A stretch of DNA of 64,000 nucleotides from Lycium barbarum (Eukaryota > Streptophyta > Magnoliopsida > Solanales > Solanaceae), in NCBI RefSeq assembly GCF_019175385.1, contig NC_083346.1, positions 58,061,821 to 58,125,820 on the forward strand, written 5' to 3'. Positions within the stretch are counted from its first letter, which is position 1; the number at the start of each line of letters is the position of its first letter. The translations under genes were made by a program, and so were the position numbers. Shown piece after piece: positions 23,697 through 33,863 of the stretch. The notes below the pieces were generated by a model that saw nothing but the letters and a program-made list of their open reading frames with translations, was not told the DNA's origin and did not search any database.

Positions 23697-24170
23697 TTGC
23701 TTCATATTAAATGTGTTCTTAATTGAATAATATTCTACTTAATATTTTACATTTGGTTGTATGTCATATACTGTGATAGCACTATAATATCATGAAGTTT
23801 AATGGACACTCTATCACATAAATTGTCCTGGAATTATAGATTGCAGATAATTATGCATTCACACATCAGGTATGTATCCTATTCTTTGCATATTACATAT
23901 ACATACAGGCCATGAAACAGGTTCTCCAACCTGTCCTATCCATCCGTTGATAATAGTCTTATGTTTAAATACGTTCACACCTTGAAAGACTCCTCAGACA
24001 GCAATGCATTCCTTTGATCACAACAACCACCAAATCACTCTTTAAAAAAAACCCTCTCTATTCCTTATTGACACACCAGTTCTCTTTTTACTTTTCCTAT
24101 TTAAACAGATAAACCCTCTCTCTCTCCATCACATCCAAATCTAGTTGTCACACAAAACCCACTCCAAAAA
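23697..24170 (+). promoter_or_regulatory. Post-pol spacer of SIRE with a possible internal promoter
   Basis: This 474-bp non-coding spacer follows pol. Near its end there is a TATA-like CCTATTTAAACAG (24098-24110), then a CT-rich leader (CCTCTCTCTCTCC), then an ATG at 24171. This looks like a promoter and 5' leader for the extra ORF rather than a read-through arrangement. It is inference from layout only. Confidence 0.35.
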
Positions 24171-24765
24171 ATGTGTGACTCCTCTTCTGATAACGATGGT
24201 CAGTCTTCACCATTCCTGTCACGCCCCAAATCAGGAGAGGCGTGGCCGGCACTCGGTACTATACTCGGCCCGAGTGAACCTATTACACCTCAAAAAAATT
24301 CCAGTTAATGTACAGTGTATAGAATAACGAATGGAACGAAGTATACAATGTCTCGATAAGTAAGAAATAACATTTGAGGATCCTAATTGAGATTTCAAAG
24401 GAATTTGAGGTAAGAGAAGAAAGTTGTTAAGGAAAGCAATGTATATGTTGTGTGTGGGGCAAGATTTACGAGTATCGAATTAATGAGAGATTAATGATGT
24501 TTTGGAGAAGAGCTATAAGATCCCTTAGATTGTTAATGAGGTGTTAAACAAGTGTTAAGAAGGTTCCATAAGGATTGGAGATCAAACAAGCCGACGAGAA
24601 TGAATTCCGGAAAGTTGGGCAACATATGGTCCAACATACTGGCCGTATGTCCTGCCTAGAATGGGACCTTCACTGGACCAAACATACAGCCAGATATACG
24701 GCCAGTATAAAAGATACGGACCGTATGTTGGTCCGTATGTCCGAGTCAGGTCAAATTTTTGAGTT

Positions 24766-24775
24766 GATATAAGGG
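24766..24775 (+). promoter_or_regulatory. TATA box candidate of gypsy D 5' LTR
   Basis: GATATAAGGG lies about 490 bp into the LTR, just after the palindromic TACGGACCGTA cluster. It is conserved at 41100-41108 in the 3' LTR. The following CACTTCACACTTCAAG region would be the start of R. Confidence 0.5.
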
Positions 24776-25984
24776 ACCCCAACCTCATTTATTTCATTCA
24801 TTTTTCACTTCACACTTCAAGAACACTCTAGAGAACTCTCCACTCTTCATCCACAAGAACCCAAGAGAAATTGATGATCAACTTCATAAAACTAACAATA
24901 TCAAGTGTAAGAATCACATTAAAGTTCATCCAAGCCAAGGAATTCCAATGGAAATGAACTAGGGTTTTGGTGCAAGAGAAGTATTTCCACTCAAGGCTTA
25001 TTCCTACACTATCTAAGGTAAGTTTTATGATCTTTTCATGTTTTTTAAGGTAATGAGAGGTTGAAAGACTCAGATTATGGAAGGAGATAGAAAACGGGTC
25101 ACAAAGATAGGAATAATGAGATTTTGAGTAGTAGTTTGGAATGAGTCATGAATATTGATATGTTGTGAATGTAAGTATGCTATAAGTGACATTTAGAATA
25201 TGGGATGAGTATTATATGTGAGCAAACGCAATAGTGAACTATGACCATGATTATGGACGAATTGAAGTGAAATTGTGAAATGTGGATAATGTAGATGAAT
25301 GATGATTGTTGCCTATAATATTGTGAATGTTGTTATCGATGCTTGGGAGTCGATATGTGATATGAGGAAAGTTGTATAAACAAAGGAAATGCTGCCCAAT
25401 TTCCCCTAGCTTTAGTAAGCACGTTCTTATAATCGATTAGCTAATGTTAATACGATCTTTCTTGAAGGTAGAAACGCGAGCATCGAAGGAGAACAATCAA
25501 ACGATAGAATTGTTAAACGAAAGAGGTATGTAAGGATAATACTTTCCTTCTAAGGCATGACTCCTATGGCATGAATCTTCCTATTTTTCCATGATCTTCC
25601 TAAATAACGAAAATTATGAGTCCATGACTATAAAGAGCTACATACGCATATGATAAAGGAAGGAGATACGATACGAGCATGATAAAGATGATGATGAGTT
25701 AAGTATAAAGAATCTTAAAGTGAGGTACGATGTCCATGAGGTTAATGATCCTAAGTATGGTTCCATTGATGCTTTTCCTTGTGTACACTCACCTTAAAAT
25801 GTTAGTCCCCTCAAGGTGAGATATGATGATTATGATCACTCCATAATGTAATCGGGGGTTCGCGACCTTATGTTACCCTGACATATCCATAGTTGCCTTC
25901 AAGTTCTAATGTATGTTTTGATGATAAAGATATAATGATGCTAAGTTATGATAAGTCTATGATGAGCTCACGATGATACAATTC

Positions 25985-26125
25985 CACCGTGCCTAAATGG
26001 ATGGACATGTCACCGCAAAGGCGAGCTGCTTGTGATTCCACCGTGCCCAAATGGCCAGACATGTCACCGGATAAGGCGGGCTGCTTATGATTTCACCGCA
26101 CCTAGAAGGTCGGACATGATCACCA
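25985..26125 (+). repeat. Minisatellite in gypsy D 5' LTR
   Basis: Three copies of a roughly 55-bp unit, GATTCCACCGTGCCCAAATGG.. followed by GGACATGTCACCG..GGCGAGCTGCTT. The equivalent 3' LTR region (about 42312-42430) has lost part of the third copy. Confidence 0.8.
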
Positions 26126-26812
26126 CTAGTGGGTGGCATATGATGATTACCCGGACATGGGTTAACGATGATGGTATATATATATATATATATGATATGA
26201 TGATGTATGTGCTACGATGATACATGTACTACGCTTATATATGATATATGTATGTCATGCATCCACTCTTAAAAGTTAAGTAGGTTATACCTTCATCTTA
26301 TGTCTTATGATTTCTCTACTATATTCATTTCATTCATGCCTTACATACTCAGTACAATTTTCGTACTGACGTCCATTTTTTTTGGACGCTGTGCTCATGC
26401 CCACAGGTAGACAGGGAGGTGATCCAGACTCGTAGGAGCTTCTAGCAGACTTTGAGAGCACCCCATTATTCCGGAGGTGCCACTGATTTATTCTTTTGTG
26501 TATATATATTTTTTGGGCATGACGGGATCCTGTCCCGTCCATATGTCTAGTACTCTAGTAGAGGCTCGTAGATACGTATGTGTGGGTAGTATGGTCTCAT
26601 GATGTCCTTATTGTATGTACATTATTTTGATAGCCGAAGGGCTTATATATATAAAGGTTATTATGTTTCAAAGTGAAAAATGTTTTTTCCTATTATTTGA
26701 GTATAAGATTAATAAATGAATGCTTGATGAGTACGATGGGTAATGGTATGAGTGGTGCTCGGTGGTTAGCCCCGGGTACCCGTCATGGCCCCTAGTCGGG
26801 TCGTGACAAAAG

Positions 26813-26824
26813 TGGTATCACAAC
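26813..26824 (+). other. Primer binding site of gypsy D
   Basis: TGGTATCACAAC lies four bases after the 5' LTR. It derives from TGGTATCAGAGC, complementary to initiator Met-tRNA, with drift after the eighth base. Confidence 0.75.
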
Positions 26825-27003
26825 AGTTCAGTCCTAGGAAGTGTCTACGATCCGTGTCTAGTAGAGTCTTGTTTATAGTGTGTTGCGCGCCACACTAATA
26901 AACAGGAGGCTACAGGGCATTTAGGAAAAATGACCATCTTTCATCTTAAGAGATGGTGCGATAGAATTGTGTTATAAGATTATCTCCTCCCTAATAGTGT
27001 GCT

Positions 27004-27971
27004 ATGATTTCAGAAATGCCGCCAAAGGGAAAAGCTGCAGCCGCCCAGAAGGGCAAGATTACGATGAAAAGGTGGGTAGAAAGAGAGCCACCAATGAATG
27101 TAGAAGAGGGAGAATCACATAATAAGGCCCCATCTAATACTTCCTCCACTCCACCCAATTTAGAAGAACAAGAGGGAGCTTCAGCTCCAGCTCCTATGCC
27201 TCCAGTTCCTCCACCGGCCACTTCGGTTCAATAAGTGACTGAGGCTATTCATCTATTGACGCATTTAGTTGGCGCCCAGGCACAGCGGTCGGGTTCGGGT
27301 TCAAGTGACAGGGTCGTTAATACTAGAGCCCGTGATTTTATGAGTTTGAATCCTCCGGAGTTTTTCGGGTCAAAGCCGGATGAAGACCCACAAAGTTTTA
27401 TTGATGAAATGTTGTGAACATTGAAGATTATTCATGCCTCCGAAACTGAATCTGTGGAGTTGGCATCTTATAGACTCCGAGATGTGACGGTATTATGGTA
27501 CAATAATTGGATATCATCAAGAAAAGAGAATGCGCCTCCTCCCGTTTGGCAAGAGTTTGTAGATGCCTTCATCTGCCACTATTTACCACCCGAGGTCCGC
27601 CGAGCTAGAGCGGATAGATTTTTAAATTATAAATAAGGAAATATGAGTGCATGGGAGTATAACCTTCAGTTCAATTCATTGGCTAGATATGCCCCGACTA
27701 TGGTGGCCGACATAGGAGATAGGGTGCACGGGTTTGTGAGTGGCTTAGGGCCACATTTTTATTTAAGGATTGTTTGACGGCTTCGTTGTAAGATGGAATG
27801 GATATTTCCCGCATTCAAGCCGATGCCCAGAATTTAGAAGGACAACAACATCCACAAAGGGGTGATCGTGATATTGATAGAGGGCAAAGCAAGAGGGCCA
27901 GATCTATGGGGGCAGGTAGTGATTATAGAGGGGGATCGAGATAGACATATCCCAGACACTCAGGCCAGTCG
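27004..27971 (+). pseudogene. Gypsy D gag (capsid region)
   Basis: The frame opens at about 27016 (MPPKGKAAAAQKGK) with a Pro-rich N-terminus. A stop at 27235 is followed by VTEAIHLLTHLVGAQ and LNPPEFFGSKPDEDPQSFIDEM, a stop at 27417, the retrotrans_gag core LWYNNWISSRKENAPPPVWQEF and FICHYLPPEVRRARADRFL, a stop at 27635, then SAWEYNLQFNSLARYAPTMVAD. A frameshift near 27760-27780 (after GLGPHFYLR) and another near 27890-27950 follow. The protein would assemble virus-like particles. At least three stops and two frameshifts disable it. Confidence 0.85.
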
Positions 27972-28958
27972 GTGACTAGTGCACCTCCACGATTTGCAGG
28001 TAGGAGATTTGACCGCTCCATTCCTTCAGGACAGGGTCAGAGTTCGAGAGCTTCAGGTTCCCAGTCTGGGGGTGATTATAGCCAGAGGAGACCACCAGTC
28101 CCACGATGTAGCCAGTGCAGAAAATTACACTCAGGGCCATGTCGCCAGGGCACAGATGCTTGCAATGTTTGTGGACAGACTGGGCACTTGGTGCGTGATT
28201 GTCCTTCGAGGTATGGTAGAGGTGGGGTTCAGCCCACAGGATCAGCAGCTGGTTCCTCTTTAGTGCGCCCGGTAGGGCAGACTCCCCAGATGCTAGCAGG
28301 TCGAGGTAGAGGCAGAGGGGGAGCATCTACTTCAGGTGCCACTCAGCCCCGTATGTATGCTTTAGCCGGACGACATGATCTTGAGTCCTCCCTGGATGTG
28401 GTTACAGGTATATTATCCGTATTTTCCCATGATGTGTATGCATTGATAGATCCGGGTTCTACCCTATCTTATATTACTCCGTATGTTACTAGTCGTATTG
28501 GGGTGAAACCCGAGCCAATTAAACCTTTTGAGGTATCTACTCCGATTGGTGATCCGGTGATAGCTAGGCAAGTGTACAAAAATTGTGTAATTGTGATATG
28601 CGACCGCCAGACTAAAGCTGATTTAGTTGAGCTGGAGATGCTAGCTTTTGATGTAATTATGGGCATGGATTGGTTAGCCTCATGTTATGCTAATGTTGAT
28701 TGCCGAATGAAAGTAGTTCGATTTCAATTTTCGGGAGAGCCCGTTCTTGAATGGAAGGGTAATACAACATCTCCAAGAGGTAGGTTTATTTCCTACCTTA
28801 AGGCAAGAAAGATGATAGCTAAGGGCTATATTTATCACTTAGTCCGAGTTCATGACACCGAAGCAAAGTTGTCAACTTTCCAATCCGCACCGGTAGTGAA
28901 TGAATTTCCGGATGTATTTCCAGATGAACTTTCAGGCCTTCCTCCGGAAAGAGATTGA
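27972..28958 (+). pseudogene. Gypsy D gag C-terminus and aspartic protease
   Basis: This 328-residue open stretch begins in an Arg/Gly/Ser-rich region. It has a CCHC zinc knuckle CNVCGQTGHLVRDC (28161-28202) and an RGRGRGG linker. The retropepsin domain has VYALIDPGSTLSYITP (about 28436-28483; DPG in place of DSG is common in this clade) and VIMGMDWLASCYANVDC (about 28652-28702). It ends [19 protein letters not shown] at the RT boundary, where a one-base frameshift (about 28930) shifts the RT into another frame. Confidence 0.85.
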
Positions 28959-29679
28959 TTTCGCTATTGATGTGTTGACGGACACCAAGCCTATTTCTAT
29001 TCCTCCTTACCGAATGGCTCCGGCAGAATTGAAAGAGCTAAAGGCACAGTTAAAAGATTTGCTTGAGAAGGGGTTTATTAGACCCAGTTCATCACCGTGG
29101 GGAGCACCAGTCCTATTCGTGAGAAAGAAAGATGGTTCCTTACGGATGTGTATCGATTATAGGCAATTGAATAAGGTGACGATAAGGAACAAATATCCTC
29201 TCCCAAGGATTGATGATTTGCTTGATCAATTAGAAGGTGCCAAGTAGTTTTCCAAAATAGACTTGAGGTCAGGTTATCACCAAGTGAGAGTTAAAGAAGA
29301 AGATATTCCCAAAATAGCTTTCAGAACGAGATATGGCCATTATGAATTCCGGGTGATGTCATTTGGGTTAACTCATGCTCCGGTAGTGTTCATGAATTTG
29401 ATGAATAATGTATTTAGACTTCTCTTGGATCTATTCGTAATAGTGTTCATTGACGATATTCTGGTATACTCTCGCGCAGAATCAGAACATGCAGACCATT
29501 TACGTATTGTTCTTGGAATTCTTCGAACCCGAGAATTGTATGCAAAATTTTCAAAGTGCGAGTTCTGGCTGAATTCTGTGACATTCTTAGGTCAAGTTAT
29601 TTCAGATGATGGCATTCGAGTTGATACTCATAAAATTGAAGCCGTGAAGACTTGGCCAAGGCCTACAATGCCTACATAA
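28900..29679 (+). pseudogene. Gypsy D reverse transcriptase
   Basis: [24 protein letters not shown] starts the domain in short form, then [34 protein letters not shown], and a TAG stop at 29245-29247 (usually Q/W before FSKIDL). [13 protein letters not shown] holds the first catalytic Asp and FIDDILVYS (about 29446-29472) the other two. [13 protein letters not shown] and VDTHKIEAV follow, with a stop at 29677-29679. The catalytic triad is intact, but two stops split the domain. Confidence 0.88.
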
Positions 29680-30351
29680 GTCCGTAGTTTTCTGGGATTG
29701 GCAGGTTACTATAGAAGGTTCGTAGAAGGAGTTTCCTCTATTTCAGCCTCATTGACGAAGCTAACCCAAAAGTCAGCTAAGTTTCAGTGGAATGATGCTT
29801 GTGAACGTAGCTTCCAAGAGTTGAAGGACAGATTAACCTCAGCCCTAGTCTTGACAGTCCCAGAAGGGCCAGATGGTTATGTTGTATATTGTGATGCTTC
29901 CGGTGTTGGGTTAGGATGTGTGTTAATACAGCACGGTAAATTCATCGCTTATGCTTCGAGGCAGCTGCGGAAACATGAAAAGAACTACCCAACTCATGAT
30001 CTAGAATTGGCAGCAGTTATTCATGCATTAAAGATGTGGAGACATTACTTGTATGGTGTGCATGCTGATATCTATACAGATCACAAGTCTTCAATAAATT
30101 TTCAAACAGAAGGAGTTGAATCTGCGGCAGAGGCGGTGATTAGAATTATTGAAAGATTATGATGTGAGTATTTTATACCACCCCGGGAAGGCAAATATAG
30201 TAGCTGATGCGCTTAACCGCCGATCGATGGGCAACCTATGTGAACTCCTCCGGAAAAGAAAGAATTAATTCATGAGCTCCACCAAATAGCTAATCTTGGA
30301 GTACATCTAATTGATTCAGGTAGTGCAAGAATTGGTATTAATAATCCCACA
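29680..30351 (+). pseudogene. Gypsy D RNase H and linker, cut by element E
   Basis: [20 protein letters not shown] leads into RNase [15 protein letters not shown] (Asp), [13 protein letters not shown] (Glu), YTDHKS (Asp). An internal deletion or frameshift near 30100-30150 breaks the usual FTQKELNMRQRRW region ([13 protein letters not shown] remains). LYHPGKANIVADALNR (about 30174-30220, other frame) and the integrase linker (ELIHELHQIANLGV) follow. Element E is inserted at 30356/30357, and the linker continues at 38974. Confidence 0.82.
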
Positions 30352-30356
30352 GGTTC

Positions 30357-33300
30357 TGTCACACCCCGACCTCGCTGGGGTGTGATGGGCACCCGACCCT
30401 TACTTAGGGCCGAGCGAACCCTCAGACTCTCACTGCACATAAAATCACGTCAATTTTTTTTTTAAAACAAATAATAAAGTACATAGCAAAACTTTTCTTT
30501 CAGAAATATTCTTTCTCGTGGCTTTCAAGCCGAACAAATTTGTGATCATACAAAATTCATTACGTACACAGACCGACAACCAATACCCATGACACTGTTT
30601 GCAAAGTCTCTAATAAGATCCCAAAAGCATAACATACAGAATCTGACTCGGCAGCACTCCGGGAACAAATGGAGCTTGCCATCTGCACTGGAACATCTTC
30701 CATCTGTCCTCAACTCAACTGGGAGTACCTGCGGCATGAAACGCAGCCCCCGAAGAACAGGGGGTCAGTACGGAAATGTACCGAGTATGTAAAGCGGAAA
30801 TATAACAATATAAGCAAAACCGAGCCAGAAGTATAGAAATAGAACAGGTAGTATCGGCTCCAAGTCCGAAACGGAAATACAGAGTTTATGGCCAGGACCA
30901 CGATATATATCATAAGCATGGGGTGTAGCCGTCTGAATCGTGATACGAAACAGAGGTACAAAGCCTAACTGGCAGGATCATCGTGCGGATCGGGGCACAG
31001 AGTGCTACTGACATACCCGCAACCGAAGCTAGGGGTGTAGAACTATAGTCGACTGAAGCATAGTCCAGCTCAATCATGCAGAAGCAACACCAACAGAATC
31101 ATTCTCCGAATCCGCTGTCCAGAAATGCAACAGGTAGAACCATGCATGCAGAATCATAAACTTACACAAGCACAGGTAGTATATATTTACCTCAGGTTTC
31201 GGCCCTTTAGTGAGGGGCGCAATGGACAGTGCACTGGGGTGTGCACGAATAACCAGGTCGCCTCTAGTGCACAAGTCATACCCAAGAGGTTCCAGCAGGC
31301 AAATACGGCAGTTAGAATGTCAAAATGCTTTACTTTCTTTTGAAAAACATTTTTGTTTCCACATATAAAGGAATCAACGCACAATTTCCGCGGACATAAG
31401 TCCAGCGGTCGCTACCACGCATACCGCGGCCAAGTACCCAGCGGTCACTATCACACGTACCGCGGCCAAGGGTCCAGCGGTTATAATCACACATACTGCG
31501 ACCAAAAGTCCAGCGGTTACAATCACACATACCGCGGTCGAGGGTCCAGCGGTCACAATCACACATTTGACATACCGCGGTCAAGGGTCCAGCGGTCTAT
31601 GTCAGGCACAATCACAAGTGCGGCAGACGCGGTCAAGGGTCCAGCAGTCAATGCCACACGTCCGGCATGACGCGGTCAAGGGTCCAGCTGTCAATGTCGG
31701 ACACGCCGCGGTCGAGGGTCCAGCGGCCAATATTACATATGCGCATATTCACATAACCGGCCCGGGACTCGGTAAAACAGAAAACAACCATACAGAATGC
31801 CAAATTATCACTTTCCCAACATAATCACACACGCCAGGATCATACATCACACAAGATTCAGGTATACCAAAATCGTATATCAGTAAGTACGAGAGGTAAG
31901 TAGTTTATCCAAAATATCAGGGTAATATTTTCAAAACGTTTTAGATGTCAAAAAAATATTTTATAAAGCTCATAAAGGTGGTCATAGCACCTATTGTATA
32001 GTAAACAACATAATAACTAGGAGCTACCTGCGAGCTCCGGACACGAGTACATTGGCTAAAGCCATACAGAATTTATATCAGGGTTTCTGTCCCCGTAATT
32101 GTTTCCATGAACATTAAATCAATTCAGGTTCGTTAAAATAACTCCCGTTTAGTAGTCGGAACAATAGCCATAAGTTTCCTCGACTTATCGTATGGGAATA
32201 AGACAGACAAAACAATAAGAGAGGCATCGGGGAATAGCGGGCCCACCTCGGGCCAAGTCGAGGCGGCGGACAAGAATCACGCCCATTAGACTCTACGGAG
32301 TCATCCAGGAAGGTTTCATAGTGATCGGGTTACATTTGTACAAGTTATGGAGGTTTAACCACTTTTCTAGCAAAATGCGCCTTTTGAAATTCAATTGAAT
32401 TGAATGAATAGTATCAAAAATCAATCTCGAGTTTCTATGAGCAGAATCGCCCCCGAGGCTCCGATCTTGACCTAGTACATCTAGGACATGCCAAAGAACA
32501 AAGGGGAAGACTTTACATACCTCGATTGCGCCTTACGCTCGCTTGGCTTCAATTCCAATTTCGTCCAGAATCTACAAATGGTCATGTTTACCAATTGTCA
32601 ATTTCAAGCTTTTCGAGAATCTAAGCTTAATCACATAATTGCCTACCGAAATTTCGGCAGCATTTCCCCTATATATATGACATCCCCGAGACTTAGCTCG
32701 GCTTAATATATCAACACAGCAACCCAACAACAACATCACTGACAACAACAAGCATTACAAAACACATAGTATGGCATAACTAGCCTTGTTTTCCACATGG
32801 TCCAACAACTTCCACTTCAACTTCACAAACCCAAACTAGTATCAACATTTCCATATTCATCATTAATCAAGACCATTACAATGTGATTTGGAAGTATTTC
32901 ATATCATTTCTATACAATATTCACATGATATACAAAATATACAAATTTTCCACCAAACCATAATCCATCCAAAACTTCAAATCTTCAACATACATATTCA
33001 TAACATATTTCCACCTTCCAATTTCATCAAAACCATAATCATAATTCAGATCTTAACAACTTCATTTCCATAATATCATAAAATCATATTAAAATGACAT
33101 AATCTTCTACAATCAATTTCAATGCCAACGGACGAATTTATATCGCTATTTTCCCGTTCTATTCCGTTGAAACTTTAAATAAACTTGTTGGCAATGAAAA
33201 AGAGCCTTAATCATACCTTAAGTGCACAGCTACCACGTCCACCCTCTTAGTTTTAGTTGATATTTAGCTCAAATCGAAGGCAACGCGACGTAGAACACTT

Positions 33301-33863
33301 TTCTCTTCATGGGCTTCGGGATTCGGGGCTCAGATTTTGATCAAACTTTATTTATCTCTCTAAGTCTTTCCTCCCTCTCTCTCTCTATAGAATTTTCTGG
33401 ATCTTTTCTGATCTGAAAATGTGGAGGAGGAGGCTGAAACCTCCCTTCAATAACAAGGAAATGGGCCTGACCCGGATTGGAATCGGGTTGGGCCCATTTC
33501 ACTGCCCAGCTTGACCTTTCCGCCTTACAATGTTCATATCTCCTTATCCCGATGTCACCTATAGGCCCACGACCTACCGTTGGAAAGCTATTTCAATTAT
33601 CTACAACTTTTATTTCTGGGCGTTTTCCCAAATTCCAGACTTATAATTCCGTTTTTGCCCCTCCAAGTCAGGTCATCCGAAAATATTTTCTTAAAAAATT
33701 CGTTTGGAGGGCTTCCACTTTGATTTGGCCCCAAGGCCCTTCACAAGTTGTGTTTTACTTTACATATGCGATTCATATAACTTGTCACGTGTCCCAAAAA
33801 AATATTGACGTGTGGGCCCCACCTCAGTTAATAATCTGACGTTCAAAAATACGGGATATAACA
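30357..33863 (-). repeat. LTR of element E (left copy, 3' LTR)
   Basis: This 3507-bp LTR is the 3' LTR in the element's orientation. It contains hairpins at 30747-30784, a minisatellite (31397-31740), mini-exon 32521-32571 with donor GAGGTATGT, conserved GGGGAAATGCTGCCGAAATT block (minus strand, about 32652-32673), a first donor-like AAGGTATG (about 33216), and at the LTR start a shared GACGTCAGATTATTAACTGAGG segment. Short frames here are not genes. Confidence 0.9.
31397..31740 (-). repeat. Minisatellite in element E LTR (left)
   Basis: About nine to ten imperfect copies of a 30-37-bp unit built on CCGCGGTCAAGGGTCCAGCGGTC. It is repeated almost identically at 36500-36850 in the other LTR. 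All translated frames across it are repetitive and spurious. Confidence 0.9.

Larger units (their letters stand above)
24281..26808 (+). repeat. 5' LTR of gypsy D
   Basis: This 2528-bp LTR starts TATTACACCTC (TG start mutated) and ends GGGTCGTGACA. It includes U3 palindromes (ATACGGACCGTAT about 24713), TATA (24766-24775), a first donor AAGGTAAGT (25016-25022), the mini-exon 25472-25525 with donor GAGGTATGT, three copies of a minisatellite (about 25985-26125), an ATATAT run (26168-26190), and hairpins at 26349-26388 and 26521-26539. It is longer than the 3' LTR because of small indels in U3 and in the minisatellite. Confidence 0.92.

Noticed and set aside
27976..28326. Minus-strand 116-residue frame
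   Set aside because: Shadow of the gypsy D gag/protease frame on the plus strand.
31397..31740. CRISPR-like regular repeat array
   Set aside because: Units are imperfect, lack unique spacers of constant size and lie in an LTR of a plant genome; it is a minisatellite.
33477..33839. 120-residue plus-strand frame, repeated at 38582
   Set aside because: It lies in the U3 part of the E LTR, antisense to the element, with no domain; it exists twice only because LTRs are duplicated.
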